Origin: Capnocytophaga sp. oral taxon 863 str. F0517
GTDB taxonomy: Bacteria > Bacteroidota > Bacteroidia > Flavobacteriales > Flavobacteriaceae
DNA length: 64,000 bases
NCBI RefSeq assembly: GCF_000466425.1
Contig: NZ_KE992174.1
Location: 63,897-127,896 of the forward strand
Reading direction: 5' to 3'
Shown: in pieces, positions 1 through 8,655 of the stretch
Numbering within the stretch: position 1 is the first letter of the stretch
Layout: each line of letters opens with the position of its first letter
Position numbers and translations under genes: made by a program
Notes under the pieces: model-generated
Databases searched by the model: none
What the model was told of the DNA's origin: nothing
The model's input: only the letters and a program-made list of their open reading frames with translations

Positions 1-601
1 GAATAATGCCAAAGTCCATACGCAAGGAGGCTTCCATCAGGCGAATTTTCTTCTCTACCAAGGCAGGAGTGATATTTTTCACCACATCCTTCAGCGGTAC
101 ATGGTCAGTGAGTAAGCCTACACGTAGCTCGTCCGATACCATGAACATCAGGCTATCCCCACCCAGTTCTTGGGCTAAATAGTCCGTATGTCCAGGAAAG
201 TGAAATTGCTCGGATTGGATGTTTTTCTTGTTGATAGGGGCGGTTACCAGTACATCTACCTGCCCTTCCTTCAGCGCAGCCACCGCCGCGGTGAGCGAAT
301 CCAAGGCACATTGGCCACTCTCTGGGGTAGGGGTACCCAGATCAATAGGAGGAAGCTCCCGCCATATGTTCATCACATTGAGCTTGTGATCAATAATTGA
401 GTTCAGGTGTACAATCCCATTGTAGGTGAACTCTATCCCAAATTGTTTCTTCCCAAAAGCGATTACCTTGTTCGAGGCAAAGAGTACCGGCGTACAGAAG
501 TCCAACATGCGTTCATCGGCAAAGGTCTTCATAACCACTTCCAAACCTACTCCATTGAGATCCCCTACGGAAACTCCTATACGAATATTTGTTTTTTCCA
601 T
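1..601 (-). CDS. pdxA: 4-hydroxythreonine-4-phosphate dehydrogenase PdxA (3' end outside window)
   Basis: Translating the minus strand from the ATG at 601 gives an uninterrupted 200-codon N-terminal part that runs off the window. It begins MEKTNIRIGVSVGDLNGVG, the glycine-rich start typical of PdxA, and continues with a conserved PGHTDYLA-type segment (about residues 138-145). PdxA oxidises 4-phosphohydroxy-L-threonine in DXP-dependent pyridoxal phosphate synthesis, in the cytoplasm. The family is usually about 330-350 residues, so roughly the last 40 percent is missing here. It is divergent from ribE, with only 73 bp between the two starts. No frame disruption is visible in the part shown. 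Confidence 0.93.
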   Translation of the reverse strand, partial: MEKTNIRIGVSVGDLNGVGLEVVMKTFADERMLDFCTPVLFASNKVIAFGKKQFGIEFTYNGIVHLNSIIDHKLNVMNIWRELPPIDLGTPTPESGQCALDSLTAAVAALKEGQVDVLVTAPINKKNIQSEQFHFPGHTDYLAQELGGDSLMFMVSDELRVGLLTDHVPLKDVVKNITPALVEKKIRLMEASLRMDFGII

Positions 602-650
602 CTTTTTTTTGTTAATTTGCATCGCCTTTCAGCCCATGCGATTTGAGGTG

Positions 651-658
651 CAAAAATA
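651..658 (-). promoter_or_regulatory. Possible -7 element for pdxA
   Basis: On the minus strand this reads TATTTTTG, a match to the Bacteroidota -7 consensus TAnnTTTG, about 50 bp upstream of the pdxA start. No convincing TTG -33 element lies at the usual 19-23 bp, so this is a weak call. Confidence 0.4.
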
Positions 659-674
659 CGTAATTTTATTGAAA

Positions 675-1274
675 ATGTTTACAGGAATTGTTGAAAAAAT
701 TGGTAGCGTAGCTAAAATAATTTCCCAAGGAAAGAACCGCCACTTTTTTATAGAAAGCGAATTAGCCCCTGAGCTTAAGATTGACCAGAGTGTCGCTCAC
801 AATGGGGTATGCCTTACCGTAGTAGGAATTCAGGGCAATATATACGAGGTGGTAGCCATAGATGAAACGCTCCAAAAGACCTCCTTAAGCGATTGGCAGC
901 AAGGGGATGCAGTCAATCTGGAACGTGCCATGAAGCTCGGTGATCGCTTGGATGGGCATATCGTACAGGGACATGTGGATCAGGTAGGTATCTGTTATGC
1001 GATAGAGGATGCTCAGGGAAGCCGTGTCTTTACCTTTCACTACGACCCTTCCTTGGGCAATATGACCATAGAAAAAGGCTCTATTACGGTCAATGGGGTG
1101 AGCCTCACAGTGGTAAATTCACAAAAGGGCGCCTTCTCCGTGGCGGTGATTCCTTATACTTACGAGCATACCTCTTTCCATACTCTTAGGGTAGGGGACA
1201 AGGTGAATTTGGAATTTGACGTCATAGGTAAGTATGTCTTGGCCAAGGTGGGGGCTTTAGAACTCAAAATCTAA
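675..1274 (+). CDS. ribE: Riboflavin synthase alpha subunit
   Basis: The enzyme dismutates two molecules of 6,7-dimethyl-8-ribityllumazine to riboflavin. The 199-residue product starts MFTGIVEKIG and has the expected two tandem lumazine-binding halves: NGVCLTVV near residue 46 in the first and NGVSLTVV near residue 140 in the second, with HIVQGHVDQVG between them. Length matches the family (about 195-215). An in-frame ATG lies 83 codons upstream at 426, but that extension overlaps the divergent pdxA coding strand and is not family-like, so 675 is chosen. No FMN riboswitch is apparent in the 73 bp upstream. Confidence 0.95.
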   Translation: MFTGIVEKIGSVAKIISQGKNRHFFIESELAPELKIDQSVAHNGVCLTVVGIQGNIYEVVAIDETLQKTSLSDWQQGDAVNLERAMKLGDRLDGHIVQGHVDQVGICYAIEDAQGSRVFTFHYDPSLGNMTIEKGSITVNGVSLTVVNSQKGAFSVAVIPYTYEHTSFHTLRVGDKVNLEFDVIGKYVLAKVGALELKI

Positions 1275-1279
1275 CGCTT

Positions 1280-1948
1280 ATGAAAAAAATAGGAATCCAT
1301 TTGTTCTTCCTGCTCTTCTCCGGGACTGTGTTAGCACAAGATGGCTTTTTCACGGGCTTGGGGGTAGGAGCGGCTTTCCCTTTGGGGGAGAATCAAGTGG
1401 CAGGAACCATGCTAAACCCTATATCTCTGAGCTTCCAGCTGGGAGGGGATGGGATCTTTTTAGGGCTTACCGCAGGCTTCCTTATAGCAACCAATAGCCA
1501 ATATCCGGTTCATTATCGGCGAGATACAGGCGAGCTTCTCTATAGCTATGACTATGCCAAAAGGGAGTTTGTCTCCGAGCCACTTTACGAACACTTCACC
1601 TCCGAGCACAATAGCCTCACTGGGGCCTTTGGCTTCTTGGAGTGCACCTATCCTTTTTGGGACAAGGAGCAGTATCACCTCGGCGCCTTGGCTTCTATAG
1701 GCGCTTGTGGGGTGAGTTTTACGCCCCGAAAAAAACCGTTGAGGGATAGAGATGACTTGGATAAAAATGAGAAAACGCGTATGGTTTTCGCCATAGGAGT
1801 GCAGAATACCTTTGAACTGGAACAGAATATCCTACAGCTAAGCCTACAGTATTTCCTACAGAACCCGACCCTTTCGGGAGTAACCCCCTCCCTCAAAGGG
1901 AATTACCTCCTCTTGCGAATGACTTTCTCAGGAGGTTGGTTCCACTAA
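1280..1948 (+). CDS. Secreted protein of unknown function, possible outer-membrane beta-barrel
   Basis: The 222-residue product has a clear signal peptide (MKKIGIHLFFLLFSGTVLA, cut before QDGFF) and then alternating hydrophobic/polar, glycine-rich segments such as GLGVGAAFPLG and ISLSFQLGGDGIFLGLTAGF, which suggest a small beta-barrel or surface beta-sandwich. The C-terminus ends in short hydrophobic strands and Phe-His. It follows ribE by only 5 bp and may be cotranscribed with it. I do not recognise a named family. The stop codon TAA lies inside a seven-base repeat array that continues to the next gene. Confidence 0.75.
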   Translation: MKKIGIHLFFLLFSGTVLAQDGFFTGLGVGAAFPLGENQVAGTMLNPISLSFQLGGDGIFLGLTAGFLIATNSQYPVHYRRDTGELLYSYDYAKREFVSEPLYEHFTSEHNSLTGAFGFLECTYPFWDKEQYHLGALASIGACGVSFTPRKKPLRDRDDLDKNEKTRMVFAIGVQNTFELEQNILQLSLQYFLQNPTLSGVTPSLKGNYLLLRMTFSGGWFH

Positions 1949-1991
1949 CCACTAATCACTAACCACTAACGACTAATCACTAACAACTAAA
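1943..1991 (+). repeat. Heptamer tandem array, 7 units
   Basis: Seven consecutive seven-base units of the form (C/G/A)ACTAA(C/T/A), for example CACTAAC and CACTAAT, fill exactly 49 bp. The array starts in the penultimate codon of the preceding gene, supplies its TAA stop, and ends three bases before the next ATG at 1995. Confidence 0.85.
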
Positions 1992-1994
1992 AAA

Positions 1995-2777
1995 ATGATA
2001 GATCAAATTCCTAAAGAATGGAACGTCTACAGAAGCTGGCTTGATGACGACCCAGCTGTGTTCCGATTGAACTTAGCCCTTAATGAAGTAGCACCTATAG
2101 AGGGCTTCTCCTATTGTGTAAAAATCACAGTGGTACTCAAAGAGCCTGACAAAAATGGCTTCTCTTCCGATCAGGAGCGTCCTACCATTTATGCAATAGA
2201 GGATAAGATATTTCGTCCCTTAGAGTCCGACAAGGATATATTGGTAGCGGTGCTTACGGCGCGGGGTGAGGTTACTTGGTATTTTTATTCTCAGGCGCCT
2301 GAGGCACTGCAAGAGCGCTTAAGTGCCACATGGGATAGTGAATTTGGGTATACTTATCAGGTGGAGTGTTCCGAGGATAAGCCCTGGAATTTCTTCCTAA
2401 AAGGCTTGTATCCGAATATCTACGAAAAACAAACCATCTATAACAGAGAGATATTGTCGGCCTGCCAAAAGTATGATGACCAAGTAGAGGTACCACGCCC
2501 TATAGAGCATTGGCTTTATTTTGATACCGAGCAGGATATGCTCAGCGCTATAGAAAAAGCAGCTGCTTTGGGCTTTACTGTGTATAGTAGTGAAAAAGTA
2601 GAGGCTGAAGAAGGTGAAGAGGATTTGGAGGACTTGGGCTATCGCCTCATCCTCTCCAAGGAAAATACGCCTATTGATATAGATGGCGATACATGGGACT
2701 TGATAGATATTGCATTAGACACCCATGGAAACTACGATGGCTGGGAAACCATCTTGGTAACAGAAAAAACAAATTAA
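1995..2777 (+). CDS. DUF695 / RraB-like domain protein
   Basis: The cytoplasmic-looking 260-residue protein has no signal peptide. The N-terminal half (about 1-140) has the DUF695 pattern, with an early W.....P and a later DKDILVAVLTARG..TWYFYS segment. The C-terminal part (about 160-255) resembles the RraB fold, with HWLYFDTEQDM, a helix AIEKAAALGF, and the ending YDGWETILV. RraB proteins in gammaproteobacteria modulate RNase E; whether this fusion does anything similar here is unknown. It is preceded by a heptamer array and followed closely by a lipoprotein gene. Confidence 0.75.
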   Translation: MIDQIPKEWNVYRSWLDDDPAVFRLNLALNEVAPIEGFSYCVKITVVLKEPDKNGFSSDQERPTIYAIEDKIFRPLESDKDILVAVLTARGEVTWYFYSQAPEALQERLSATWDSEFGYTYQVECSEDKPWNFFLKGLYPNIYEKQTIYNREILSACQKYDDQVEVPRPIEHWLYFDTEQDMLSAIEKAAALGFTVYSSEKVEAEEGEEDLEDLGYRLILSKENTPIDIDGDTWDLIDIALDTHGNYDGWETILVTEKTN

Positions 2778-2791
2778 TTATACCAAATCAA

Positions 2792-3634
2792 ATGAAAAAG
2801 ATTATTTATATTCTGGTAGCATCATTGCTTGTAAGTTGTAATTTTTTCAAATCTTCATCTTCTGAAATGACAGAAGAACCTCCTGTCATAACAGAAGATG
2901 AAGTAATACAAGAGGATACAGAAGATGATTATATCCCTAATATTCCTGATGGAGTGAAAGATATTGCTTTCAAAAGAGAGAAAGGAGAGGCGATTCTTAT
3001 AGGAGAAATGATAGCTACATATGACAAAAAAGGAGAATTTCTAGAATATCGTACAGATATTGATAGAAAATTTGTAACTATCAAAGCTATTTCGGAGCTT
3101 ATGTACAATGAAACCGAGGATTTCTGTGAAGAATATTACTTTGTAAAGGCAGAATTGGCTAATGGAGAACCCCTTATTTTGGATGGAAGGCGAGTCTATA
3201 AGCTCCAAGAGAAGCCTTTTGAAAAGGTTTTCGATCCTTCACAGGCAATTCGGATTTATCGGACAGAATATTATGGACAACCTTTCTTTACAGATGAGCT
3301 TACAGGCTGTGGCTCTCCTTTTGACCCTGTAGTATTGGTCTCCATAGATGGCTTCAAGGGCTTGGTTACTTTGGAGAAAAATGAAATCGCTCATCAGGTA
3401 TTTAATGATGTTCATTCTTCAAGGGGAAAAGTAGATTTTTTAGAATTTTGTAATGACGAGGGTTGCGGAGAGAAAGTACTTAATGCAGAACTAACTTCAG
3501 ATGGAATCGTGCTTAAAGTCCATAGAGAATTCCAAGAAGGATACACCGATTATGAGATCTTGCTAACCAAGGAAGAGCAAGGATACAAAGCTACCTATCT
3601 GAATTATCCAGAAAGAAAATATGATGAACCTTAA
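2792..3634 (+). CDS. Lipoprotein of unknown function
   Basis: The start at 2792 gives MKKIIYILVASLLVSC, a lipoprotein signal peptide with lipidation Cys at residue 16. An ATG 33 codons upstream overlaps the previous gene and would bury the signal, so it was rejected. The mature 265-residue part is acidic after the Cys (TEEPPVITEDEV) and has scattered Cys (about residues 112, 174, 218 and 223) that may form disulfides. No family recognised. The composition is more AT-rich than in the neighbours. It likely sits on the periplasmic side of a membrane. Confidence 0.7.
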   Translation: MKKIIYILVASLLVSCNFFKSSSSEMTEEPPVITEDEVIQEDTEDDYIPNIPDGVKDIAFKREKGEAILIGEMIATYDKKGEFLEYRTDIDRKFVTIKAISELMYNETEDFCEEYYFVKAELANGEPLILDGRRVYKLQEKPFEKVFDPSQAIRIYRTEYYGQPFFTDELTGCGSPFDPVVLVSIDGFKGLVTLEKNEIAHQVFNDVHSSRGKVDFLEFCNDEGCGEKVLNAELTSDGIVLKVHREFQEGYTDYEILLTKEEQGYKATYLNYPERKYDEP

Positions 3635-3666
3635 CAGGTAAGGAAGAACAAACTATCTCAGTTACC

Positions 3667-4707
3667 ATGAACCAAGATACCAAACAGAAAAAACTCCAAC
3701 AACATAAGAACCTTGCCTTAGGGCTTTTACTACTGATGTTAGTGCTCTATATAACAGCGGTCATTTGCCAGCGCCGAGCTCCCCAGTGGAGTTGGGTAGG
3801 CTATCTGAAGGCTTTTTCGGAGGCGGCTATGGTGGGTGCCTTGGCGGACTGGTTTGCCGTGGTAGCACTCTTTCGCCGTCCTATGGGGCTGAATATCCCG
3901 CATACCAACCTCATTGAGGCCAGAAAGAATGATATAGGTGAGAACTTAGGGACTTTTGTAGTGGAAAATTTCCTCAAATTCCAGCAAATACGCCCTTATA
4001 TTGCCAAGATCAAGCCTTCTTCCTTTCTCTTGGACTGGCTTTCCAAGGAAAGTACGCCCGCTCAGCTAACGGCTTTCATAGAAAGCTATCCGCTCCATAC
4101 CAAAGCCAGTACACTTTTGGTACAATTCTTGAAAGCGCATAAGCATGAGGGCTTCCTCTCGGATGCGCTCCATAAGGTGGCTTCCTATCTGGATACGCAT
4201 CGCCAGACTCTGGAGCGACAGATTGATGACCAATTTCCTATGATTGTCCCCGCTTTTATTCGGGAAGCAATAGCCGAAAAGGTGGCCGAAGGGCTTTATC
4301 AGTATATCCTCAAGATGGCACAAGACCCTTCCCATCCTATTCGTGAGGAACTAACCCAGGAGCTTTATGGCTTTGCCCAAAGGCTCAATACGCCCCAATG
4401 GCAACAGCAACTAACGGCTTTACTCCAAAAGGGGATCACGCACCTTACCGAGGAGCTGCGTGCCAATACCACCCTGCAAGCTCAGTTGGATACTTGGGCA
4501 CAAAAGCTCGCCTATCAGTTTGTCCTAAGAAACAAACAGGAAGTAGGGCGGCTCATTTCCGCCACAGTAGCACAGTGGGAGGGGCGTCAGCTGAGTGAAA
4601 AACTGGAATTGGAGGTGGGTAAGGACTTACAATTTATCCGTGTCAATGGTACTTTGGTAGGAGGATTGGTAGGCCTAATAATTTACTTTATTACTCAGCT
4701 TTTCTAA
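3667..4707 (+). CDS. DUF445 family membrane protein
   Basis: This 346-residue protein has an N-terminal membrane segment (about 15-35), the family motif region EAAMVGALADWFAVVALFRRP (about 55-75), a long central alpha-helical region, and a C-terminal hydrophobic segment (about 325-346). This arrangement matches DUF445 (YjiN/YheB-like) inner-membrane proteins of unknown role. The start ATG at 3667 lies 32 bp after the previous stop. Length fits the family (about 350-430). Nothing is visibly broken. Confidence 0.85.
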   Translation: MNQDTKQKKLQQHKNLALGLLLLMLVLYITAVICQRRAPQWSWVGYLKAFSEAAMVGALADWFAVVALFRRPMGLNIPHTNLIEARKNDIGENLGTFVVENFLKFQQIRPYIAKIKPSSFLLDWLSKESTPAQLTAFIESYPLHTKASTLLVQFLKAHKHEGFLSDALHKVASYLDTHRQTLERQIDDQFPMIVPAFIREAIAEKVAEGLYQYILKMAQDPSHPIREELTQELYGFAQRLNTPQWQQQLTALLQKGITHLTEELRANTTLQAQLDTWAQKLAYQFVLRNKQEVGRLISATVAQWEGRQLSEKLELEVGKDLQFIRVNGTLVGGLVGLIIYFITQLF

Positions 4708-4722
4708 AAGCTAAATTTTGAC

Positions 4723-4730
4723 TATCTTTG
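4723..4730 (+). promoter_or_regulatory. -7 promoter element upstream of tgt
   Basis: TATCTTTG matches TAnnTTTG and is followed by CACC. It overlaps an alternative upstream tgt start at 4728, which argues that translation really begins at 4752. No clear -33 TTG is at standard spacing. Confidence 0.6.
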
Positions 4731-4751
4731 CACCCTGAAAAAGCGCCTTAT

Positions 4752-5882
4752 ATGAATTTTGAATTACTAGCTACAGATGCCGCCTCTCATGCCCGTGCAG
4801 GGCGTATTACCACCGACCATGGGGTGATAGAAACCCCTATCTTTATGCCGGTGGGAACCGTGGCTTCTGTCAAGGGAGTACAACAGCGAGAACTATCCGA
4901 GGATATCAATGCCGATATTATCCTTGGAAATACCTATCACCTCTACCTGCGCCCTACCACTTCCATACTGGAGCAGGCCGGGGGGCTGCATAAGTTTATG
5001 CACTGGGACCGAAATATCCTTACCGATAGCGGGGGGTATCAAGTGTATTCTTTTTCCAGTACCCGAAAGATTAAGGAAGAAGGGGTACGATTCAAAAGCC
5101 ATATTGACGGCTCTTATCACTTCTTTTCTCCTGAAAAATCAATGGAAATTCAGCGTAGCATAGGGGCAGATATCATCATGGCCTTTGACGAATGTACGCC
5201 CTACCCTTGCGAATATGGCTACGCCAAGCGCTCTATGCACATGACACATCGCTGGCTGGATCGCTGCATAAGTTACTTGCAGGAGAACGCGCCTAAGTAT
5301 GGTTACCATCAGTCTCTTTTTCCTATTGTACAAGGCTCTGTATATCCTGACTTGCGCCGTGCCTCTGCCGAATATATTGCCTCCAAAGGGGCAGATGGAA
5401 ATGCTATCGGGGGGCTCTCGGTAGGAGAACCCGCCGAGAAGATGTATGAGATTACCGAAATTGTATGCGACATCCTCCCCAAGGATAAGCCTCGCTACCT
5501 GATGGGGGTGGGAACCCCTATCAATATATTGGAGAACATTGCCTTGGGAGTGGATATGTTCGACTGTGTGATGCCTACGCGCAATGCTCGCAATGGTATG
5601 CTCTTCACCGCTCATGGTACCATTAATATAAAAAATAAAAAGTGGGAAAACGATTTTTCTCCTATTGACGAAAACGGCTATACTTTTGTAGATACCTATT
5701 ATACCAAGGCTTACCTGCGCCATCTCTTTGCCGCTGAGGAATTCTTAGGCAAGCAGATTGCGACCATTCACAACTTGGGCTTCTACCTTTGGCTGGTGCG
5801 TGAGGCAAGAAAACATATTTTGCAAGGCGATTTCTCCCAGTGGAAAGCCCAAATGGTCAGCCAGATGAATAATCGTTTGTAA
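4752..5882 (+). CDS. tgt: tRNA-guanine transglycosylase (Tgt)
   Basis: Tgt replaces the wobble guanine of GUN-anticodon tRNAs with a queuosine precursor. The 376-residue product begins MNFELLATDAASHARAG and shows DSGGYQVYS, IMAFDECTPY, IGGLSVGEP and the FDCVMPTRNARNG segment containing the nucleophilic Asp. An earlier ATG at 4728 overlaps the -7 element and was not used. The C-terminal zinc region lacks the three Cys ligands of the classical C-x-C-x2-C site (here GYTFVDTYYTKAYLRHL) while the IHNLGFYLW part remains. From memory, other Bacteroidota Tgt share this. The gene is followed by lptG after 23 bp. Confidence 0.95.
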   Translation: MNFELLATDAASHARAGRITTDHGVIETPIFMPVGTVASVKGVQQRELSEDINADIILGNTYHLYLRPTTSILEQAGGLHKFMHWDRNILTDSGGYQVYSFSSTRKIKEEGVRFKSHIDGSYHFFSPEKSMEIQRSIGADIIMAFDECTPYPCEYGYAKRSMHMTHRWLDRCISYLQENAPKYGYHQSLFPIVQGSVYPDLRRASAEYIASKGADGNAIGGLSVGEPAEKMYEITEIVCDILPKDKPRYLMGVGTPINILENIALGVDMFDCVMPTRNARNGMLFTAHGTINIKNKKWENDFSPIDENGYTFVDTYYTKAYLRHLFAAEEFLGKQIATIHNLGFYLWLVREARKHILQGDFSQWKAQMVSQMNNRL

Positions 5883-5905
5883 TCCCTGTGTAAACCTGAC
5901 AAGGA

Positions 5906-6985
5906 ATGAAATTAATCGACCGATATATACTCAAGCGTTATTTCCTGACCTACTCCGCTCTCTTCCTGATGTTTATTCCCATTGGGATTTTGGTGGATTT
6001 CGCTGAGAAAAACCAAAAAATGTTCGATAACCATGCCCCTACGGAGGCGATTGTGAAGTACTATGCCAACTTCGTGGTGCATTTCGCCAATATTCTCTTC
6101 CCAATCTTCCTCTTCCTCTCGGTAATCTGGTTTACTTCCAAGCTGGCTGAGAAGACAGAGATTGTGGCCATGCTTAGTTCTGGGATTTCTTACAATCGTT
6201 TCCTCCGCCCTTATTTCTACGGAGCGACGATACTATCGCTTTTCGTCTTGGTGATGGGCATGTTTGTGGTGCCTTATTCCAGTGGGGTGTACAATGAGTT
6301 CTATGGAACTTACCTCTCTCCAAATCTCTATTCCAAGGGAAACAAATTGTATAATCAGATCAATAAGAACGAATATATCTATGTCAGTAATTTTGATTCC
6401 AATCAAAATGAGGGGGCTAATTTTGTTTTAGAACGCTTCAATGGCCTTACCCTAACCGATAAGATTACTGCAAGCAATATACAATGGATTGAAAATGATA
6501 GTGTGAGGACTTATAGGCTCTACAATTATACCCATCGCAAGGTAGGGGAGCGTGAAGATATTTACGAACAAGCCTATCAGAAGGATACCTTGCTTAATTT
6601 CAAGACGACCGACCTGCTTCCTATAGAATATGCGGCCGAGACCAAAAATTTCTTCGAACTGAATAAGTTTATCGCTGAAGAACGACAAAAAGGCTCTCCT
6701 AATGTTCGTATCTATGAGCTGGTGTATTACCGCCGTTGGGCAGCGATTTTCAACGTATTTATTCTTACTATTATCGGAGTAGCGGTTTCCTCGGTTAAGA
6801 AGCGAGGCGGTATGGGGGTCAATTTGGCCTTTGGGGTACTCATCGGCTTCTCTTATGTGTTCTTTGAGCGTGTCTTTGGGATCATGGCCGAAAAGTCGGG
6901 GATTACCCCGCTGATGGCGGTGATTATCCCCAATGTAATGTTTGCCTTATTGGCGGTTTATATGATACGTAAATCAAGGAGGTAA
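5906..6985 (+). CDS. lptG: LptF/LptG family lipopolysaccharide export permease
   Basis: This 359-residue inner-membrane protein opens MKLIDRYILKRYFLTYSALF, the standard LptF/G (YjgP/YjgQ) start, with predicted membrane helices near 13-34, 60-82, 105-127, 278-300, 308-330 and 335-356. A periplasmic beta-jellyroll-type region lies between about 130 and 275. Such permeases work with the ATPase LptB to extract LPS from the inner membrane toward LptC/LptA. The gene sits directly behind tgt, probably in one transcript. Choosing between LptF and LptG is uncertain; Bacteroidota genomes often carry separately located members. Confidence 0.88.
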   Translation: MKLIDRYILKRYFLTYSALFLMFIPIGILVDFAEKNQKMFDNHAPTEAIVKYYANFVVHFANILFPIFLFLSVIWFTSKLAEKTEIVAMLSSGISYNRFLRPYFYGATILSLFVLVMGMFVVPYSSGVYNEFYGTYLSPNLYSKGNKLYNQINKNEYIYVSNFDSNQNEGANFVLERFNGLTLTDKITASNIQWIENDSVRTYRLYNYTHRKVGEREDIYEQAYQKDTLLNFKTTDLLPIEYAAETKNFFELNKFIAEERQKGSPNVRIYELVYYRRWAAIFNVFILTIIGVAVSSVKKRGGMGVNLAFGVLIGFSYVFFERVFGIMAEKSGITPLMAVIIPNVMFALLAVYMIRKSRR

Positions 6986-6988
6986 CCT

Positions 6989-7747
6989 ATGAAAAACTAT
7001 GTACTATTTCTTGTAAGTATCTTATGTACTTCGTGTTTGGTTTCACGAATGGCAAGTCCTATTATCACAGGGCGGGTCTTGGATTACCATGGGAATCCTA
7101 TAGAACACTGTCAAGTAGGAGAGGTTCTGACCGATAAGCAAGGGTATTTTACAATTCCAGAAAAAAGGTATCACGAATTTACTTTTATTGGATTTGAAGC
7201 GCCTCCTGTTCATATACATTTGGAAGTTAAAAAAGAAGGGTATGAGCCTGATGCTATTGTTATGAGAAATCCTTTCGGAGGTGCCGATCCCAAAGGAACC
7301 GTTTGGGAAGCTCATGATATTTACCTGAAAGAAATAGATCAGAAGATAGCCTTAAGGGATGTATTGGAGAATGCGGAAAGACAAGTCGTCTATACAGAGG
7401 ACGGTCAGCTTATGGGCTTTCTTTGTACAGACACAGGAGATATTCCTTCCACACTCAGAGTAAATGATAGGTGGAAAATGTTTGATAGTATAAAAGAAGT
7501 AGTATATTATCAGCAGCAGAGAGCATACTATGTGGCGACCAAAATGCTTTTTGATAAAGGAGAATTGTGCTTTTTAGAATATTTGGATGACCAAATGACC
7601 AAGGATACGACCTATTATGGACGATATGAGTATCTTTCGGATAGTATCGTACAAATAGAAATGAATCACCCAAAAATAAGTGGGAAATACCATGCAGAGG
7701 ATTTTGATAAATATTTCTTTAGCCTTAAAAAATCAACTAACGACTAA
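6989..7747 (+). CDS. Lipoprotein with carboxypeptidase-regulatory-like domain
   Basis: A lipoprotein signal peptide ends at Cys16 (ILCTSC). Residues about 26-100 look like a carboxypeptidase regulatory-like beta-sandwich: GRVLDYHGNPIEHCQV followed by TDKQGYFTIPE, a pattern common in Bacteroidota surface proteins. The remainder to residue 252 has no recognised domain. The gene begins 3 bp after lptG stops and is probably cotranscribed with it. Its last codons (AAC GAC TAA) belong to a short heptamer-like run that continues into the spacer. Base composition is more AT-rich than that of lptG. Confidence 0.75.
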   Translation: MKNYVLFLVSILCTSCLVSRMASPIITGRVLDYHGNPIEHCQVGEVLTDKQGYFTIPEKRYHEFTFIGFEAPPVHIHLEVKKEGYEPDAIVMRNPFGGADPKGTVWEAHDIYLKEIDQKIALRDVLENAERQVVYTEDGQLMGFLCTDTGDIPSTLRVNDRWKMFDSIKEVVYYQQQRAYYVATKMLFDKGELCFLEYLDDQMTKDTTYYGRYEYLSDSIVQIEMNHPKISGKYHAEDFDKYFFSLKKSTND

Positions 7748-7769
7748 TAAATAATAAAATATAAAAAAA

Positions 7770-8522
7770 ATGAATTTACTAAAAGGAAAGACCGCAATTG
7801 TTACCGGTGGTAGCCGCGGTATAGGAGCCGGTATTGTGAAGGCTTTCGTAGAACAAGGGGCTAATGTAGCATTTACTTTCTATGGAACCGCTCCCGAAGA
7901 AGCCGAGGCCGAGATAAAAGAACTCAAAGACAAAGGAGCTAAAATTGCCTTTTATCAAAGTAATGCTGCTGATTTTGACGCTTGTGAACAATTGGTTTCT
8001 AAGGTATTAGAGGACTTTGGAGGAATTGATATATTAGTTAACAATGCAGGTATTACCAAGGACAATTTGCTGATGCGTATGAGTGAAGCAGATTTCGACA
8101 AGGTGATTGCTGTAAACCTTAAGTCTATCTTCAATATGACCAAGGCTGTACAAAAAGTATTCCTCAAGCAGCGCTCGGGTAATATTATCAATATGAGTAG
8201 CGTAGTAGGAGTGCAGGGAAATGCAGGTCAGGCCAATTATGCAGCTTCTAAGGCGGGTATCTTAGGCTTTACCAAGTCCGTTGCCTTAGAGTTGGGCTCT
8301 CGTAATATCCGTTGCAATGCCATCGCTCCTGGCTTTATAGAAACCGAAATGACTGCCAAGCTCGCCCCTGAAGTGGTACAAGGATGGCGCGATTCTATCC
8401 CACTTAAGCGTGGTGGAACTGCCGAGGATATCGCCAACGCTTGTGTCTTCTTGGCCTCTGACATGAGTGCTTACATTACCGGACAAGTACTTCGTATTGA
8501 TGGAGGAATGATCACCGCTTAA
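7770..8522 (+). CDS. fabG: 3-oxoacyl-ACP reductase FabG
   Basis: This 250-residue short-chain dehydrogenase has the NADP-binding GGSRGIGAGI motif (about 12-21), NNAG (about 89-92) and the catalytic Ser with the Y-x3-K (NYAASKAG, about 153-160). It ends YITGQVLRIDGGM, characteristic of FabG, which reduces 3-oxoacyl-ACP in type II fatty acid synthesis. Length and motifs are canonical. It is not embedded in a fab cluster here but stands alone between a lipoprotein gene and parA. A strong hairpin terminator follows immediately. Confidence 0.93.
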   Translation: MNLLKGKTAIVTGGSRGIGAGIVKAFVEQGANVAFTFYGTAPEEAEAEIKELKDKGAKIAFYQSNAADFDACEQLVSKVLEDFGGIDILVNNAGITKDNLLMRMSEADFDKVIAVNLKSIFNMTKAVQKVFLKQRSGNIINMSSVVGVQGNAGQANYAASKAGILGFTKSVALELGSRNIRCNAIAPGFIETEMTAKLAPEVVQGWRDSIPLKRGGTAEDIANACVFLASDMSAYITGQVLRIDGGMITA

Positions 8523-8526
8523 TCCC

Positions 8527-8576
8527 AAAAAGCATTTGTAGTGTGGTTATCAAGCTCCTAACTACAAATGCTTTTT
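8527..8576 (+). terminator. Intrinsic terminator after fabG
   Basis: A perfect 16-bp stem (8527-8542 pairing with 8561-8576, sequence AAAAAGCATTTGTAGT and complement) with an 18-nt loop ends in a T run. It lies 4 bp after the fabG stop; the A-run on the other side makes it potentially bidirectional. Confidence 0.85.
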
Positions 8577-8655
8577 AACGAAAATTGTTAATAACTTTGT
8601 TTTGTTAATCGCAAAAATAGACGTACTTTTACCCTCTGAAAAAATAATATGATTT

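Noticed and set aside
426..674. Longer ribE reading frame with 83 extra residues
   Set aside because: It overlaps divergent pdxA and is not homologous to riboflavin synthase; the conserved protein begins at 675.
602..674. FMN riboswitch before ribE
   Set aside because: The 73-bp region is too short and shows none of the conserved RFN elements.
1943..1991. Heptamer arrays as CRISPR repeats
   Set aside because: Unit length of seven with no spacers and no cas genes.
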